A DNA stretch of 60,442 bases from NCBI RefSeq assembly GCF_017991995.1, contig NZ_JAGOPN010000030.1:1-60442 (forward strand), written 5' to 3'. The notes under the pieces are model-generated. The model was given only the letters and a program-made list of their open reading frames with translations, had not been told where the DNA came from and did not search any database. Positions within the stretch are counted from its first letter, which is position 1. Each line of letters starts with the position of its first letter. Position numbers and translations under genes: made by a program. The DNA comes from Pseudacidovorax sp. Its GTDB lineage: Bacteria > Pseudomonadota > Gammaproteobacteria > Burkholderiales > Burkholderiaceae_C. Shown here in pieces: positions 28,709-39,328 of the stretch.

Positions 28709-28810
28709 GACCGAACCTCCTGCAATGACACGGGTTTCGTGGGCTTCATCGTGGGTCGCGCTGTGATGCGTCTGTCGTGGGAATTCTTCGGGCCGCCGCC
28801 GGGGTGCTCG

Positions 28811-29122
28811 TCAGTTCTTGGGCGCCGCACCGTCGCCGCTGGACGGTGCCGGTGCGGGGCCATCGACGGTGTGGCCGCCGGCCGCCTGGCCTGCCGCCAC
28901 CCCACCGATGGCCGAACTGCCTTCGGCCGGGCCCTTGTGGGCGCCGGAGTCTACGCCCGCATGGGAGGGCGCGGGGTTGATGCCCTGGGGTGTCCCACTG
29001 GCGCCGGAGGTTGATGCGGCGGTGGGCGTCTCGGCCTTGGGTTTGGGGTCGCAGCCGGCCAGCATGCCGCCGGCGGCGACCAGGGTGGCGATGGCAAGGG
29101 CGGATCGGGCGAGGGCGTTCAT
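28811..29122 (-). CDS. Small lipoprotein of unknown function
   Basis: This 103-residue protein starts at 29122 (MNALARSALAIATLVAAGG) and has a lipobox LAGC with the lipidated Cys at residue 24, so it is probably anchored in an envelope membrane. The mature part is rich in Ala, Gly, Pro and Ser, with no recognisable domain. It lies 102 bases upstream of fdoG on the same strand and is divergent from the FtsX-like permease. I do not recognise the family; the low-complexity mature region may simply be a linker-like surface protein. Confidence 0.65.
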   Translation of the reverse strand: MNALARSALAIATLVAAGGMLAGCDPKPKAETPTAASTSGASGTPQGINPAPSHAGVDSGAHKGPAEGSSAIGGVAAGQAAGGHTVDGPAPAPSSGDGAAPKN

Positions 29123-29313
29123 GGGCTTCCTTGGACGTCGTATCGGTTGGGCCGCCATGGTTGCAGCGCCCGCCGCATGGCAGCGTCGGAAGACGCCGCG
29201 TCCGCCAGACCATCATGGCCGCCGGCCGCCCGGATGCGCATGCGGGAAATCCCTTCGGGATTGCCCCGCATTCCCGCGCGGCCGGAAGCGCTCGGCTATC
29301 GTGCGCCACTCCT

Positions 29314-31833
29314 ATGAAAGACGCTCTCTTCCTCGGCTGGCGCACGCTGCGCCGCGACCTGCGTGCGGGCGAACTGCGCCTGCTGATCGTGGCCGTGCTG
29401 CTGGCCGTGGCGGCGTTGACGGCGGTGGGCTTCTTCGCCGACCGGCTCAAGGGCGGTCTGGCGCGCGACGCCCGCCAGTTGCTGGGCGGTGACGCAGTGC
29501 TGGTCACGGACAACCCGCCGCCCCAGGCGCAGGTGGACGCGGCGCACGGGCAGGGCCTGCAGTCGGCCATGACGTACGACTTTCCGACCATGGCCCGGGC
29601 GCCCGACGACCGCGGCGGCGCCAGCCGGCTGGTGGCGCTCAAGGCCGTGGCGGCCGGCTATCCGCTGCGGGGCAGCCTGCGCGTGGCCGATGCCGCCGGC
29701 GCGCCGGACGCCGCCACCCGCGAGGTGCCCGCGCCCGGCGATGTCTGGGTCGATGCCAGCCTGCTCGAAGCCCTGGACCTGAAGGTGGGCGACACCCTGC
29801 TGCTGGGCGACGCCTCGCTCACGATCCGCCGCGTGCTGGTGATCGAGCCCGACCGCGGTGCCGGCTTCCTCAACTTCGCGCCGCGGGTCATGATGAACCA
29901 GGCCGACGTGGCCCGCACCGCGCTCGTGCAGCCGGCCAGCCGCGTGCGCTACCGGCTTGCCGTGGCGGGCGAGGCACCGGCGGTCAAGCGCTTCTCGGAC
30001 CAGGTGCAGCAGCGCCTGGACGCCGGCGAGCTGCGCGGTGCCCGGCTGGAGTCGCTGGACAGCGGCCGGCCCGAGATGCGCCAGACGCTGGACCGGGCCG
30101 AGAAATTCCTGAACCTCGTGGCCCTTCTGGCCGCGTTGCTGTCGGCCGTCGCCGTGGCGCTGGCGGCGCGCGGCTTCGCGGCCCGGCACCTGGACGGCGC
30201 CGCCATGCTGCGTGTGCTGGGCCAGCGTCAGCGCACCATCGCCGGTGCCTACGCGGTCGAGTTCGGCGTCATCGGCCTGGGCGCCAGCCTGGCGGGCGTG
30301 GCCATCGGCTATGCGGTTCACCATGTGTTCGTGCGCCTGCTGGCCGGGCTGGTCGACGGCGACCTGCCCGCGGCGACGGCCTGGCCCGCGCTATTCGGCG
30401 TGGGCATGGGGCTGACGCTGCTCTTCGCCTTCGGTCTGCCGCCGGTGCTGCAACTGGCCCAGGTGCCGCCGTTGCGCGTGATCCGCCGCGAGCTGGGCGC
30501 ACTGCGGCCGGCGTCGGCGGCGGTGCTCGGGCTGGGCGTGGCCGGCTTCGCGGCCCTGCTGCTGGCCGCCAGCAGCGACCTCAAGCTCGGCCTGATCGCG
30601 GTCGGTGGTTTCGCCGGAGCGGTGGCGGTGTTCGCCGTGCTGGCCTGGCTGGCCGTGCTGATGCTGCGTCGCGTGGTCCGCGAAGGCAGCGCCCCGCGCT
30701 GGCTGGTGCTGGCCACGCGGCAGGTGTCGGCGCGGCCGGTGTATGCGGTGCTTCAGGTCAGCAGCCTGGCCGTGGGCCTGCTGGCGCTGATGCTGCTCGT
30801 GCTGCTGCGCACCGACCTGGTGGACAGCTGGCGCAAGGCCACGCCGCCCGATGCGCCCAACCGCTTCGTCATCAACGTCATGCCCGATCAGGCGCAGGCC
30901 TTCCAGGACGCGCTGCGCCAGGGCGGCGTGGCGCAGTACGACTGGTACCCGATGTTCCGGGGCCGGCTGGTGGCCATCAACGACAAGCCGGTCACGCCCG
31001 ACGACTACAGCGAGGACCGCGCCAAGCGCCTGGTGGACCGCGAGTTCAACCTCAGCAACGCCGCCGACCGGCCCGGCCACAACAGCATCGTGCAGGGCGC
31101 GTGGACCTCGGGTGAGGCCGATGCCGTGAGCGTGGAGGAGGGCCTGATGGAGACGCTGGGCCTGAAGCTCGGCGACCGGCTGCGCTTCGACATCGGCGGC
31201 GTGACCAGCGAGGGCCGCATCACCTCGACGCGCAAGGTGGACTGGGGATCGCTGCATGCGAACTTCTTCGTGATGTACCCGCTGGCGGCGATGCCCGCGG
31301 AGGTGCCCGTGACCTACCTGGCGGCCTTTCGGGCCCCAGAGCAACGGGGCTTCGACAACGCGCTGGTGCGCCAGTTTCCGAACGTGACCAACGTCGACAT
31401 GAGCAGCACCATCGCCCAGGTGCAGCGCGTGCTGGACCAGGTGATCCGCGCGGTGGAGTTCCTGTTCGGCTTCACGCTCGCGGCGGGCCTGGTGGTGCTG
31501 TTCGCCGCGGTGAGCGCCACGCGCGAGGAGCGGGCGCGCGAGTTCGCCGTGATGCGCGCGCTGGGCGCCCGCGCCGCGCTGCTGCGCCAGGTGCAGCGCG
31601 CGGAGCTGGCCGGCACCGGACTGCTCGCCGGCCTGCTGGCGAGCATCGTGGCCTCGGCCATCGGCTGGGCGCTGGCGCGCTGGGTGTTCGACTTCCGCTG
31701 GACCGCCTCGCCCTTCGTGCCGCTGGGCGGCGCGATCGTGGGCGCGCTGCTGGCCCTGGGTGCCGGCTGGTGGAGCCTGCGCGAGGTGCTGCGCCGGCCG
31801 GTGGCCGCCACGCTGCGGCAGGCGGCCGAGTGA
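29314..31833 (+). CDS. FtsX/YbbP-family ABC transporter permease
   Basis: This 839-residue membrane protein has the architecture of large YbbP-type permeases. The first helix is near residues 20-45 (LRLLIVAVLLAVAALTAVGF), then a ~200-residue periplasmic domain, a group of membrane helices (~270-500), a second periplasmic region (~510-690) and a C-terminal FtsX domain with three helices. Members work with a YbbA/LolD-like ATPase and may move lipids, toxins or lipoproteins. No such ATPase gene lies next to it. The start at 29314 (MKDALFLGWRTLRRDLRAGE) matches the family's opening; the frame is open upstream but without family-like sequence. Confidence 0.85.
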   Translation: MKDALFLGWRTLRRDLRAGELRLLIVAVLLAVAALTAVGFFADRLKGGLARDARQLLGGDAVLVTDNPPPQAQVDAAHGQGLQSAMTYDFPTMARAPDDRGGASRLVALKAVAAGYPLRGSLRVADAAGAPDAATREVPAPGDVWVDASLLEALDLKVGDTLLLGDASLTIRRVLVIEPDRGAGFLNFAPRVMMNQADVARTALVQPASRVRYRLAVAGEAPAVKRFSDQVQQRLDAGELRGARLESLDSGRPEMRQTLDRAEKFLNLVALLAALLSAVAVALAARGFAARHLDGAAMLRVLGQRQRTIAGAYAVEFGVIGLGASLAGVAIGYAVHHVFVRLLAGLVDGDLPAATAWPALFGVGMGLTLLFAFGLPPVLQLAQVPPLRVIRRELGALRPASAAVLGLGVAGFAALLLAASSDLKLGLIAVGGFAGAVAVFAVLAWLAVLMLRRVVREGSAPRWLVLATRQVSARPVYAVLQVSSLAVGLLALMLLVLLRTDLVDSWRKATPPDAPNRFVINVMPDQAQAFQDALRQGGVAQYDWYPMFRGRLVAINDKPVTPDDYSEDRAKRLVDREFNLSNAADRPGHNSIVQGAWTSGEADAVSVEEGLMETLGLKLGDRLRFDIGGVTSEGRITSTRKVDWGSLHANFFVMYPLAAMPAEVPVTYLAAFRAPEQRGFDNALVRQFPNVTNVDMSSTIAQVQRVLDQVIRAVEFLFGFTLAAGLVVLFAAVSATREERAREFAVMRALGARAALLRQVQRAELAGTGLLAGLLASIVASAIGWALARWVFDFRWTASPFVPLGGAIVGALLALGAGWWSLREVLRRPVAATLRQAAE

Positions 31834-31918
31834 ATGCCGGGCGGCTGGCACGCCGGGTGCTAAAGTCCTTGCGCCGTTGGCCGGGGTGCACTCGCGATGG
31901 CCCATCCGCTCGCCCATC

Positions 31919-32719
31919 GTGACTGCCTCCTCCCCCCAGCCCGACGCCCCTTCCGAAGATTCCAAGCAGGTGCGCGCCGCGCGCCGCGCCCTCGACATCA
32001 TCGAGCTGGTGGCCGAGGCCCGGCTGCTCAAGCATTCCGACATCGCCGCGCGGCTGGGCATTCCCAAGAGCACCACCACGCTCATCCTCGACACGCTGGT
32101 GCGCTCCGGCTACCTGCGCCGCGACGCCTTCAGCCGTGCCTATTCGCTGGGCTCGCGCATCCTCGGCATTGCCGGACGCTATCTCTCCGAAGCCGACATC
32201 GTGCAGATCAGCCAGCCGGTGCTCAGCCGGCTGGTGCTCGATGTCGATGAAAGCTGCTTCCTGGTGCAGGCGGAAGGCGACGAGGTGCTGGTGATGTGGC
32301 GCGAGGTCTGCCGGCGGCGCCTGACCTACATGTTCTCGCTGGGTGAGCGGGCCTCGATCACGGACACCGCCGGCGGCCTGGCGATGCTGGCGCTGCGCGG
32401 CATGGCGCAATGGGCGCCCACGCTGGCGCGCTGCGGCGTGCACGCGGGGGCAGAGGCCGATGCGCTGCTTGCGCACCTGCGCGAGGTGGCCGATGGCGCC
32501 ATCGCGTTCCGCGCGCCGGGCCGCATTCCGGAGGTCGCCTCGCTGGCCTTGCCGATCGTCAATGCCATGGGCGTGCCGCTGGCGGCGGTGTCGGTGGCGG
32601 TGCCGGCCCATCGACTCGATGCACCGCTGCGACAGCGTGTGGAGGCCGCGCTGCGCATCGCGCAGGAGGACATCGCAGGCCAGGCCCGCGCACTGGGGCC
32701 TCAGCAGCCCAGCGCGTAG
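31919..32719 (+). CDS. IclR-family transcriptional regulator
   Basis: This 266-residue regulator has an N-terminal winged helix (residues ~20-80, ALDIIELVAEARLLKHSDIAARLGIPKSTTTLILDTL) and a C-terminal IclR effector domain (~95-255, with the DESCFLVQAEGDEV and SVAVPAHRL segments). A GTG start at 31919 gives the usual length; the frame stays open back to 31760 but that part reads through the 3' end of the permease gene. Its 3' end overlaps by 19 bases the 3' end of the convergent operon at 32.7-39.2 kb, which it probably controls together with the palindrome at 39199. Effector unknown. Confidence 0.85.
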   Translation: MTASSPQPDAPSEDSKQVRAARRALDIIELVAEARLLKHSDIAARLGIPKSTTTLILDTLVRSGYLRRDAFSRAYSLGSRILGIAGRYLSEADIVQISQPVLSRLVLDVDESCFLVQAEGDEVLVMWREVCRRRLTYMFSLGERASITDTAGGLAMLALRGMAQWAPTLARCGVHAGAEADALLAHLREVADGAIAFRAPGRIPEVASLALPIVNAMGVPLAAVSVAVPAHRLDAPLRQRVEAALRIAQEDIAGQARALGPQQPSA

Positions 32720-34163
32720 AGGCCGGCGAGCACGGCGCCGGCGACCAGTCCGCTGCGCAGCACGAAGCCCCGGTTCCATCCCAGCGCGATCTCCCGCGGC
32801 GGCACGCCGGTCATGGCGCCTGCCAGCAGCAGCGTGGCGCTCACCGGCGAAACCGTGATGGCCAGCGACCAGCCCAGCGTGAGCGCCAGCGCATGCGTGA
32901 GCGGCGCTGCCAGGGCCGAGGCGGTGCCCGCGAAGACCTGGGCCCAGATCAGCACGGCGATGGTGGGCGCCACGGAGAGCGAGGCCACCAGCGGAATGGA
33001 CACCAGGCACAGCAGCGGCAGCAGCCAGCCGGGCAGGCCACCGCCGCCCGCGCCCAGGCCCGCCGCATGCGCGACGGCCAGCACGCCCTGGCCGATGAAG
33101 ATGGCGGCCGAGAAGATGAAGATCTCGCTGCGGGTCTCGGTGAGGACCTCGAAGAAGTGCGACAGCGCTGCACGCGCGCCGGCGCGGCCGTTCCGTCCGG
33201 CCGTGCGTGGGGCGGGGGATTGCGCCAGCGCCCACGCGAGGCTGAGCGCCGGAATGGTCAGGGTGGCGCAGGCCATGAAGCTCCAGCCGGTCGAGCCGTG
33301 CAGCAGCAGCGTGGCCAGGAAGAGCAGCACGCTCATGCCCAGGATGAGCCAGAGGGCGCGCCGGTCCGAGCGCGATGCCGCCACCGGCGCGGCGTCCGCG
33401 TCGGCGCCGGCGGGCGCGGCGCGGCGCTCGCTCCAGGCCTCCGCGCCCAGCACGAGTGCGGCCACCAGCATTCCGGTGCCGACGAAGGGCAGCACGCCCA
33501 GCTTGGGAAAGACCGCGCTCACGATGGCGAAGCTGATCGCCATGGGCGACCAGGTGGTGGTCATGGCCAGGCCGCGGATCACGGCCGCCAGCATGCCGCG
33601 GGCGACGGGGCTCGTGCGCACATGCAGGCCTGCGCGCTCCAGCAGTTCACCCATCATGGGCACCACGCCGAAGCTGAACATCAGACTCAGCCAGTGGCTG
33701 CCGAACAGCACGGTGCCGTGCCGCGCACCGGGGCTGGCGGCGAGCAGGGACGCGGCGGCGCGGCCCATCAGCGGCGAGCGGCGCATCGGCAGGCGCAGCG
33801 TCGCCAGGGCGGCCAGCAGCGCGGCGAACTGCGTGCTCTGCGCCACCGCGGCTTGCAGCACAGGGGCCGGCGCGGGCGCCAGCAGCCACACCAGCAACGC
33901 GCCGGGCACGGCGAGGCCGGCGAACAGCCGCGCCTGTCTGCTGACGCGCGGCCAGGCCGCCGCAATGAACACCGCCAGACCCAGCGCGGCGGCCACCTGC
34001 CAGGCACGGCCGCCCAGCACGGTCTGCAGGATGGTGCAGGCCGCCGTGATGGCCAGGCCGGCCTGGGCCAGGCGCTCGTGTGCCTTGGCGGGGCGCGCGA
34101 GCACGGTTGAACCTCCGGCTTCGCCTGCGACGCGGGAGCGCTCGGGAATGGCTGCGCCGCCGC

Positions 34164-34167
<4 letters not shown>
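32701..34167 (-). CDS. Multi-pass inner-membrane protein, putative transporter
   Basis: This ~488-residue protein has about 11-12 hydrophobic segments and a charged loop near the middle (AEAWSERRAAPAGADADAA). I do not recognise a family with confidence. Repeated inverted-looking halves (TTTWSPMAISFAIVSAVFPKL; LGWSLAITVSPVSATLLLAG) suggest an ion-coupled organic-anion or organic-amine transporter. The GTG start at 34167 overlaps the stop of the ATP-binding gene (GTGA), so it is coupled to the operon; the frame extends to 34344 but within that gene. It is the last gene of the six-gene unit. Confidence 0.65.
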
Positions 34168-35231
<1,064 letters not shown>

Positions 35232-35233
35232 GC

Positions 35234-36025
35234 TCAGCTCCCCAGGATCTTCTTGAGGCCGAACACGCGCTCGACGCCCAGGGCGATGGCCAGCGTGGCG
35301 AGGATCAGCATGGCGGAGATCGCCGCGATGGACGGGTCGAAGTTGTATTGCATGTAGGACATGATGGCGATGGGCAGTGTGGTGTGCTGGGCGCTGCCGA
35401 GGAAGAGCGAGACCGAGACGTCGTCGAAGGAGAGGATGAAGCTCAGGATGGCGCCGGCCGCGATGGCGCCACGCAGCTGCGGCAGCAGGATGTGGCGCAG
35501 CACCTGCCAGCGCGAGGCGCCGAACACCATGCCGGCTTCCTCCAGCGTCGGGTCCATGCGGGCGAGCGTGGCCAGCACGGTGCGCAGCGTGTAGGGCAGC
35601 ACGATCAGCGCATGGCCCAGCAGCAGCCGCAGCGGCGCGTTGCCGATGCCCAGGCCCGCCATGGCCACCAGCACCGCGATGCCGATCACGATGCCCGGCA
35701 CGATCAGCGGCGACAGGAACAGCGACTCCACCAGCGTGCGACCGGGCCAGCGCCCGCGCGCGATGGCGAAGGCTGCGGCCACGCCGACCGGCAGCACCAC
35801 CAGCGTGGCCGCCGCGGCCAGCCAGAGGCTGGTGACCAGGCCGCCCATGAAGTTGTCCGAGGCCAGGGCCTCGCCATACCAGCGCAGCGACAGGTCGGTG
35901 GGCGGAAAGCTGGGCACCGGCCCGCCGTTGAAGGACACGATCACCACCATCGCCAGCGGCGCGAGAAGGAAGACGTAGAGCAGCACGGTCAATGCGCGCA
36001 TGCCGGCAGAGAGAAGGCAGTTCAT
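35234..36025 (-). CDS. ABC transporter permease, PotC-like
   Basis: This 263-residue inner-membrane permease has six hydrophobic segments and the family coupling segment [27 protein letters not shown]. The ATG at 36025 ([14 protein letters not shown]) overlaps the stop of the upstream permease by three bases within ATGA. It pairs with that permease to form the membrane channel of a polyamine-type importer. Confidence 0.9.
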   Translation of the reverse strand: MNCLLSAGMRALTVLLYVFLLAPLAMVVIVSFNGGPVPSFPPTDLSLRWYGEALASDNFMGGLVTSLWLAAAATLVVLPVGVAAAFAIARGRWPGRTLVESLFLSPLIVPGIVIGIAVLVAMAGLGIGNAPLRLLLGHALIVLPYTLRTVLATLARMDPTLEEAGMVFGASRWQVLRHILLPQLRGAIAAGAILSFILSFDDVSVSLFLGSAQHTTLPIAIMSYMQYNFDPSIAAISAMLILATLAIALGVERVFGLKKILGS

Positions 36026-36939
36026 CGGGCCAGGCTCCATTGGCGCGTGTACCAGCGGCTCCAGCCCACCACGGCCAGCAGCAGGGCCAGCGTGGCGGCC
36101 AGCAGCACGGCCACCATGGTGGCGCCGAAATGCCAGTTCATCGTGACCGAGAACTGCTGGTAGATGAAGGTGGTCATCAGCCCCGAGCGGCTGCCGCCCA
36201 TGAGCGCCGGCGTCACGTACGAGGACATCGACAGGCTGAACACGATGATCGTGCCGCTGGCCAGGCCCGGCACCGACAGGGGAAGGATCACATGCCGGAA
36301 GACATGCCAGCGCGAGGCGCCGAGCGTGGCCGCGGCCTCGGTGAGCGAGGGGTCGATGCGGTCCAGCGCACCCAGCAGCGAGAGCACCATGAAGGGCAGG
36401 AACACATGCACCAGCCCGATGAGCACGGCGGGCTGGGTGTACATGATGCGCAGCGGTTCGTCCGTGAGGCCGAGCGCCATGAGCGTGGTGTTGAGCGCGC
36501 CCCTGTCGCCCAGCAGCACGACCCAGCCGTAGGTGCGCGCGACGATGCTCACCAGCAGGGGCGCCAGGATCATCACCAGCAGCATGCCCCGCACCGACGG
36601 CCGTGCCCGCCAGACCGACAGGCCGAGCACCATGCCGAACACGGCCGTGAGCAGGGTGGTCAGCGCCGACAGCCACAGCGTGCGGCCGACGATGCCCAGG
36701 TAGAAGTCGCTGCGCATCAGCCGGGCGTAGTTGGCGAGCGTCAGCTCGCCAACCGGCGCGATGACGCCGGGCTCGGCCGGATTCAGGCTCATCCACAGCA
36801 CCTGGCCCAGCGGCAGGAAGAGGCCGAGCACCAGCAGGGCCAGGCCCGGCAGCACCAGCAGGCCCACCGGCGGCGCGCGCCGGGCCGGCGCGACGACGGT
36901 CAGGGAGTCGGGCGCCAGCACGGCGGCGTGGGCACTCAT
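36022..36939 (-). CDS. ABC transporter permease, PotB-like
   Basis: This 305-residue permease has six main hydrophobic segments preceded by a ~25-residue cytoplasmic leader. The coupling helix EAAATLGASRWHVFRHVILPLSVPG is clear. The start at 36939 (MSAHAAVLAPDS) overlaps the isochorismatase gene by four bases (ATGA). It belongs to the same unit as the PotC-like and PotA-like proteins. Confidence 0.9.
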   Translation of the reverse strand: MSAHAAVLAPDSLTVVAPARRAPPVGLLVLPGLALLVLGLFLPLGQVLWMSLNPAEPGVIAPVGELTLANYARLMRSDFYLGIVGRTLWLSALTTLLTAVFGMVLGLSVWRARPSVRGMLLVMILAPLLVSIVARTYGWVVLLGDRGALNTTLMALGLTDEPLRIMYTQPAVLIGLVHVFLPFMVLSLLGALDRIDPSLTEAAATLGASRWHVFRHVILPLSVPGLASGTIIVFSLSMSSYVTPALMGGSRSGLMTTFIYQQFSVTMNWHFGATMVAVLLAATLALLLAVVGWSRWYTRQWSLAR

Positions 36940-38147
36940 GGACTGGCCTCTGCCGGCAGTGCGTGGCTCTGCAGCGCCTGCGCGATGCGGGCCACGGGTT
37001 CGACCCGCGCGAAGTAGGTGCGCATCTGCTCGAGCGACGCCTCGTGCAGCGCCACCACCGAGTTCTTCACGCCCACGGCGTCCTCCGCGACCACCACGTG
37101 GAAGTCCAGCATGGAGGCATCGCGCACCGTGGACTCCACGCAGCAGTTGGTGGTCACGCCGGCCACGATCAGCGTGCGGATGCCGCGGGCGCGCAGCATC
37201 ACCTCCAGCGGCGTGTCGACGAAGGCGCTGAAGCGGTGCTTGGTGATCTGCAGCTCTCCGGGCTGCGGCGCCACCACTTCCAAGGCGCGGCCGCCCCAGC
37301 TGCCGGGCAGGCAGACCTCGACCTCGCCGGGCGCGAACTGGTGCGCGTCGTCCACCTCGGCGGCCGACAGGCTCCAGACGGCGCCCTCGCGCGTCAGCGC
37401 GCTCGGAAAGCGGTAGGGCGAGCCGACGTGGCGCACGTGCTGGCCGTACTCGGCATGCACATGCACGACGGTGCAGCCGGCGGTGCGCGCCGCCTCCAGC
37501 AGGGCGGGCATCCGCGCCACGGCGGCCTGCACCAGCGGCATGGCCTCGCGTCGCCCGGTGGCGCCCTCGGGGCTCACGAAGTCGTTCTGCACATCGATCA
37601 GCAGCAGGGCGGTGTGGGCGGGGGCCAGGCGCTGCTCCAGCGTGCGCAGCCAGCGCGCATGCTTGACCTGCGGCTGCCAGCTGCGCGGGGCATCCGATCC
37701 TGCAGGCCATCGCTGCACGATGGCATGCATCGTCGGGACGTCCACAGCGGCCTGCGCCTGGAGGCCTCGCGCGCGGGCATCGCGCAGCAGGCTGGCCAGG
37801 GCCAGGTCCAGCTGCAGGCCCGCCACCACCAACTGCTCGATCGCGTTGGCGCGCAGCAGCAGGTTGAGCGTGCTGGCGCCGAAGGCGCCGGTATCGGGCG
37901 CGCGGACCACGAACTCGTGCGGCCCGGGCTGCGGGGCCAGCGTCGGCGGCCAGGCGAAGGCCTGCTCCACCGGGGCGATGAACACGGTGAAGACCTGGGC
38001 GGCACGCGCGGCCTCCAGGAGCCCTGCCAGGTCCGCCAGCGCGGCCGGCTGCGCGTCGCGCAGCGTGGCCGTGGCGGGAATCACCAGTGCCGTGGCGAAG
38101 GGTGCGGCGTCCTGCACCACCTCTTGCGTGAGTTGCGCGGCGATCAA
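36936..38147 (-). CDS. Tandem isochorismatase-family hydrolase with degenerate N-terminal domain
   Basis: This 403-residue protein has two isochorismatase-like (cysteine hydrolase) domains. The C-terminal one (~175-400) is intact, with catalytic D185 (LLLIDVQNDF), K303 (ITKHRFSAF) and C336 (VTTNCCVES). The N-terminal one (~15-160) has the same fold pattern, but the three positions are P24, R82 and A116, so it should be inactive. Single-domain family members hydrolyse amides, ureido compounds or nicotinamide. It lies between a polyamine-type binding protein and the permeases, so it may act on the imported compound. The TTG start at 38147 overlaps the stop of the binding-protein gene (TTGA). 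Confidence 0.85.
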   Translation of the reverse strand: MIAAQLTQEVVQDAAPFATALVIPATATLRDAQPAALADLAGLLEAARAAQVFTVFIAPVEQAFAWPPTLAPQPGPHEFVVRAPDTGAFGASTLNLLLRANAIEQLVVAGLQLDLALASLLRDARARGLQAQAAVDVPTMHAIVQRWPAGSDAPRSWQPQVKHARWLRTLEQRLAPAHTALLLIDVQNDFVSPEGATGRREAMPLVQAAVARMPALLEAARTAGCTVVHVHAEYGQHVRHVGSPYRFPSALTREGAVWSLSAAEVDDAHQFAPGEVEVCLPGSWGGRALEVVAPQPGELQITKHRFSAFVDTPLEVMLRARGIRTLIVAGVTTNCCVESTVRDASMLDFHVVVAEDAVGVKNSVVALHEASLEQMRTYFARVEPVARIAQALQSHALPAEASP

Positions 38148-39184
38148 CCTGCGATCTCCTGGTTCCAGCGGTCGGTGATCTCCGACATCTGCGGAATGAC
38201 CTTGCCCCAGTCGAAGAGCTTGAGCTGCTCCAGCGCCGGCACGCGCTCGGCCGCCTTGCCGCTCAGGCGGGCCAGGCGGTTGGTGGGGCCGGCGATCACG
38301 GCGTTGCAGAAGGCCTCCTGCGCCTCCTTGCTCAGCGCATGGTCGATGAATTGCATGCACAGCTCGGCATTGGCCGTGTTGCGGGCCACGTGGTAAGAGA
38401 CCATGCCCACCATCGAGCCGTCCTTGGGAAAGACGAACTTGACGGGTTTGCCGCTGTCGATGAGTGCGTAGGCCGGGATGTTGGTGGTCATCGCCACCAC
38501 CGAGACCTCGCCGGTGTCGAGCATCTGCATCGCGTCGGTGGAGCCGCTGAAGAAGCGCCGGATGTTGGGACGCAGCTCGCGCAGGGCCTTGAAGCCAGGG
38601 TCGAGGTTGCTCTCGTCGCCGCCGCGCGTGCGGGCGGCGGCGACCAGCATCTCCCAGCTGCCCCAGACGCCGATGTGGGGCACCGTGACCCGGCCCTTGA
38701 GGGCCGGGTCCCACAGGTCGCTCCAGGCTTCGGGCGGCTTCTTCACCAGGTCGGTGCGGTAGGCGATGCCGTAGGCCACGTAGTCCAGGCCCACCGCCTC
38801 CTTGCGGAACTGGTCGAACCACATCGGGTGCACGTTGCGGATGTTGGGGATCTTGTCGGGCGACAGCGGCATGCCGATGCCCGCACGCACCGCCTTGATG
38901 CTGTCTGGATAGGGCAGCAGCAGCATGTCGATCTCCGGCCTGGCCCGGTTGACCATGCCGTTGGTCAGCCATTCGCTGGCGGTGCCCAGCTTGAGCGCGA
39001 CCTTCACGCCCAGCTTCTTCTCGAAGCTGTCGACGATGGCGGCGCGGTAGTTCTTCTCCCAGACGCCGCCGAAGACGGTGGAGGTGAAGCCTCCCGCGGC
39101 CCGCGCCGGCAGGGCAAGACCCACCGTCAGCGAGGAGGCGGCGCCAAGGAAATGGCGTCGGGAGAAAGCGTCGCTCATGGTCAT
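38144..39184 (-). CDS. ABC transporter periplasmic binding protein, polyamine/PotD-like
   Basis: This ~346-residue protein is the substrate-binding part of the importer encoded downstream. A Tat-type signal (SRRHFLGAASSLTVGLALPARA) is cut near residue 30. The mature part is a type-2 periplasmic-binding fold (GGVWEKNYRAAIVDSFEKKLGVKV, AMTTNIPAYALIDSGKPVKFVFP). The ATG at 39184 sits eight bases after AAGGAG; ATGs at 39190 and 39178 are alternatives. It heads a six-gene unit in which neighbours overlap or nearly touch. The ligand is probably a small organic amine or amide, inferred from family and the linked hydrolase. Confidence 0.87.
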   Translation of the reverse strand: MTMSDAFSRRHFLGAASSLTVGLALPARAAGGFTSTVFGGVWEKNYRAAIVDSFEKKLGVKVALKLGTASEWLTNGMVNRARPEIDMLLLPYPDSIKAVRAGIGMPLSPDKIPNIRNVHPMWFDQFRKEAVGLDYVAYGIAYRTDLVKKPPEAWSDLWDPALKGRVTVPHIGVWGSWEMLVAAARTRGGDESNLDPGFKALRELRPNIRRFFSGSTDAMQMLDTGEVSVVAMTTNIPAYALIDSGKPVKFVFPKDGSMVGMVSYHVARNTANAELCMQFIDHALSKEAQEAFCNAVIAGPTNRLARLSGKAAERVPALEQLKLFDWGKVIPQMSEITDRWNQEIAG

Positions 39185-39198
39185 GCTCATCACTCCTT

Positions 39199-39214
39199 GT
39201 TCAATATATTGAAC
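39199..39214. promoter_or_regulatory. Perfect 16-bp palindrome in operon promoter, probable operator
   Basis: GTTCAATATATTGAAC is a perfect palindrome just upstream of the ribosome-binding site of the binding-protein gene. A related partial copy (TTCAATATGAAGAAC) follows at about 39219-39233. It is strikingly AT-rich in this DNA. IclR-family regulators bind palindromes of this size, and an IclR gene sits at the far end of the operon. Confidence 0.7.
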
Positions 39215-39328
39215 TGATTTCAATATGAAGAACTAAAACGAGCAAAACATGTGCCAGTGGCCAGCGGCGTTGGGGGCGTACGCGCGCACTGAATCTGGGC
39301 ATTTGGCTGGGCGGCCGACAATCCACCG

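Noticed and set aside
25757-29014. Very long forward open frame (1085 codons) opposite fdoG
   Set aside because: It is an antisense shadow caused by high GC; the minus strand carries the clear formate dehydrogenase sequence.
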